Positions 61,771-64,000 of a stretch of DNA of 64,000 bases are shown here, in pieces; position 1 is the first letter of the stretch, and the number at the start of each line of letters is the position of its first letter. A program made the translations under genes and the position numbers. Source of the DNA: Glandiceps talaboti. Taxonomy: Eukaryota > Hemichordata > Enteropneusta > Spengelidae. The notes below the pieces were generated by a model. The model searched no databases and was not told the origin of the DNA. It worked only from the letters and a program-made list of their open reading frames with translations. Where the stretch lies: assembly GCF_964340395.1 (NCBI RefSeq), contig NC_135552.1:17622694-17686693 (forward strand). Reading direction: 5' to 3'.

Positions 61771-63456
61771 ATGTATGTAAGCTTTTTACTCAAGTGAAAA
61801 TACTAACATAAAACCACATTCCAATATAATGTTAATGTTTATGCATGTCTCCTATTAGACTCTCTACAGTCTTGGGAGTGTAGGTAGCAGAAAGGGCTGT
61901 TTTCTATGTACTGATATCTACCATATAATTGTACTTGAATAACCTTGTACTGTTGGGAACCCATCGCTCTCATCGACTACATAGGGCTAACCATTCATTG
62001 ACATACTGCGTTTCTGCTAGCGATACTCTCTAGAGACTATATAGAGAGTCTATAGCCTTCTATGACATTAGGACTAGCATTGTTAGAACAGTTGATTACA
62101 TAATAGGAATTTCCTGAACATTTTTTTTATACGTATCATAAATTACATCATCAGATCATTTATGGGTAATATCTTACATTGTAATACCAGGTTTGAGTTC
62201 AGTCAATTGTGAGCGAAGGTTAAGTATGCAAGTTCTTGTCAAATATGCAGCTTGTGCCCTGTAACTATACAGTTACAGTATTTTTTAAATATTCATAACC
62301 TAATAAAGCTATTATTTTGTATTGCGAGCATCCTTGAATAGAATATTAAATCTCAAGTGACTGCGATATTTATTTTTTGTCATGATATTGTCTCACAGCT
62401 AGCCTGAAATTCATGCTGCACTGTTGTATAGGGTACAAGGACAATGAAATGTTGTGTTCAGGCTAATAGTAATATATTGATGCAAAGGGTAAAAAACGTA
62501 TGGATTCGACATGGTTTATTGTAAATGTTGAGCATGGGGTATACAATTGTATATATATTGTATGTAATAGTTGAAGGCCTGAGTACTACGGTACTACATG
62601 CATTACCAATTTAGGTAAATGTATAAATTCCATTTAGCAAATTCAAGTCTAAACACATGAAATCTGCCAAATTAATGTCTATGCATGGCTTCATTCTACA
62701 ATATATATAATTTTCTTCATATTTCATAATGGACAGACATGATGCCATATTTCATAAAAGAAATCGTCCAAAAAACTTAGACACAGTGACAATAACTATG
62801 ACAGACATTTGCAGTAAAGTGAGGAATCTGAACATTCAACACAATACACGTAACAGATAATCTTTTGAACAAGACATCATATGAGGTGCAATACATGTAA
62901 CATGCCCAATAACAGACTGAAGATAAATATTTGATATAATAACTTGTAAATTGTCCTATATTAATATGATTATTATTGTATTTATGAAGAGAGATAATTC
63001 TTGTTTTGTTTTAATATTTCCATTGTTAACTGTTACATAACCTATCTTATCTTTATGCTCACAGACTAATCTTGTTGACTTCACACCTTCTGATATGCAT
63101 AGATATAGTTCCTTTGACCTTAGAAATGTTTTATCAGGACATCCATATACTAGTATTTAAATTTAGTTTGGAACTATGAAAATGTATTATTACTAAACTT
63201 TGACAAACTCAAAGTTAGTCCGAGAGTTTTGACTTCAGGAGTTACTGAGTCATTTTCAAGGTGTTTCCATCGTCAATTAATTTCATTTTCTTGTTGAGTC
63301 TTGTGTATTTCATTTCATTGTTGCTGCACAAAGCTAACTTCTCAAACTATGGGAAATTAATTAATCTATTAAGGTTACACATCATTTTGGTAACTTCCAT
63401 TTCCTAGTATTTCTGAGCACTTATAATCTGTGATGAACATACTTTTGGAAGGGTGG

Positions 63457-63507
63457 ATGGATGGATGGGTGGATGGATGGATAGATGGATGGATAGATGG
63501 ATCGGTG
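63457..63507. repeat. (GGAT)n microsatellite
   Basis: About 12 GGAT/AGAT units directly left of the family B repeat copy. Confidence 0.93.
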
Positions 63508-63515
63508 GACTAGAC

Positions 63516-63800
63516 TCATAGTGACAAAAACCTTACGTCATAAGTATTTTCCAGCTGAGTGAAGACAAATATGTAACATGTATTGGAGAATAACATAATT
63601 AGACCAGCGCCAGCAGTATCAAAGAAAATCAGGCAAAGTAATGGCAATTTTGAATGTTTTGACTCACATTTCGAACACAGTAGAGCCAGAGATATAGACA
63701 CACGTTGTCGTGACATAGAAGCACGCTGTCGTGATGTAGAATGACCAGAGTATAAATTCCATATTTTTTGTTCAACTTAGCTTGTGCATAGTATAATATT
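63516..63800. mobile_element. Dispersed repeat, family B copy 2
   Basis: Matches 17270-17560 in the same orientation over about 280 bp. Shared words include attggagaataacataatta, aatggcaattttga, atttcgaacacag and ccagagtataaattccatat. The left foldback arm of copy 1 is missing or replaced by the GGAT microsatellite. Confidence 0.8.
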
Positions 63801-64000
63801 TATGAAGTATCCCCATCAAATATCAAAATATACAAAAGTCATGTTCAATCGATAAGATTAATATTTTGAATTTACCGGATAGTATCTAGTTATTTTACAT
63901 CTCCTTGCTGTTGGCTATATAAATGTAGAGATGGTATAGCAAATGTACAATAAAGGATGTTCTTTGGGTGAAGATAAGTAGACACAAGCTGACAATTGTT

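Larger units (their letters stand above)
60073..64000. other. Upstream of visible UAP1 exons; no exon seen
   Basis: About 3.9 kb of AT-rich DNA that should be a UAP1 intron, given the missing N-terminus. It holds a roughly 35-bp three-copy tandem repeat (60595-60680, aggttaaaccattgtgtata), a MITE-like element (61426-61770), a GGAT microsatellite (63457-63507) and a copy of the family B repeat (63516-63800). Confidence 0.5.

Overview
The window is nuclear DNA from an animal. It is AT-rich, its genes are split by canonical GT-AG introns, and simple repeats, minisatellites and short foldback elements are abundant. All four complete or near-complete genes give metazoan proteins. No rRNA, tRNA, prokaryotic operon or viral gene was seen. 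Gene order and protein similarity suggest an invertebrate bilaterian, probably marine (lophotrochozoan or non-vertebrate deuterostome); I cannot narrow it further.

Layout, left to right. (1) 1-2055, minus: first coding exon of a UMAD1-like gene, followed in its intron by about thirty 63-bp repeats. (2) 5390-8314, plus: complete four-exon RPA3, head-to-head with UMAD1. (3) 12390-27026, minus: complete MIOS gene (GATOR2 subunit) in about 21 coding exons, tail-to-tail with RPA3. (4) About 28460-41835, plus: complete VCPIP1-like OTU deubiquitinase in 14 coding exons plus a probable non-coding first exon, head-to-head with MIOS. (5) 41836-51957: gene-poor, repeat-rich DNA with one unassigned terminal-exon candidate at 48914-49186. 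(6) 51958-60072, minus: eight 3' exons of UAP1; its 5' end is not visible. (7) 60073-64000: non-coding DNA with foldback and microsatellite sequence.

UMAD1, RPA3 and MIOS are also neighbours on human 7p21.3, so an old bilaterian linkage is preserved here. VCPIP1 and UAP1 are not part of that human cluster. The genes are housekeeping genes of different pathways: ESCRT-related, replication/repair, nutrient sensing to mTORC1, p97/VCP-linked deubiquitination, and UDP-GlcNAc synthesis. They are not a functional operon.

The most striking pattern is that many tandem repeats are copies of the 3' end of a coding exon together with its 5' splice site, placed directly downstream in the intron. I see this at six exons with confidence (UMAD1; three MIOS exons; two VCPIP1 exons) and in decayed or partial form at about four more. 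Most unit lengths are multiples of three (63, 75, 57, 81, 27, 45), and several arrays stay open in frame with the exon. These arrays multiply competing splice donors and are the best candidate here for an undescribed phenomenon.
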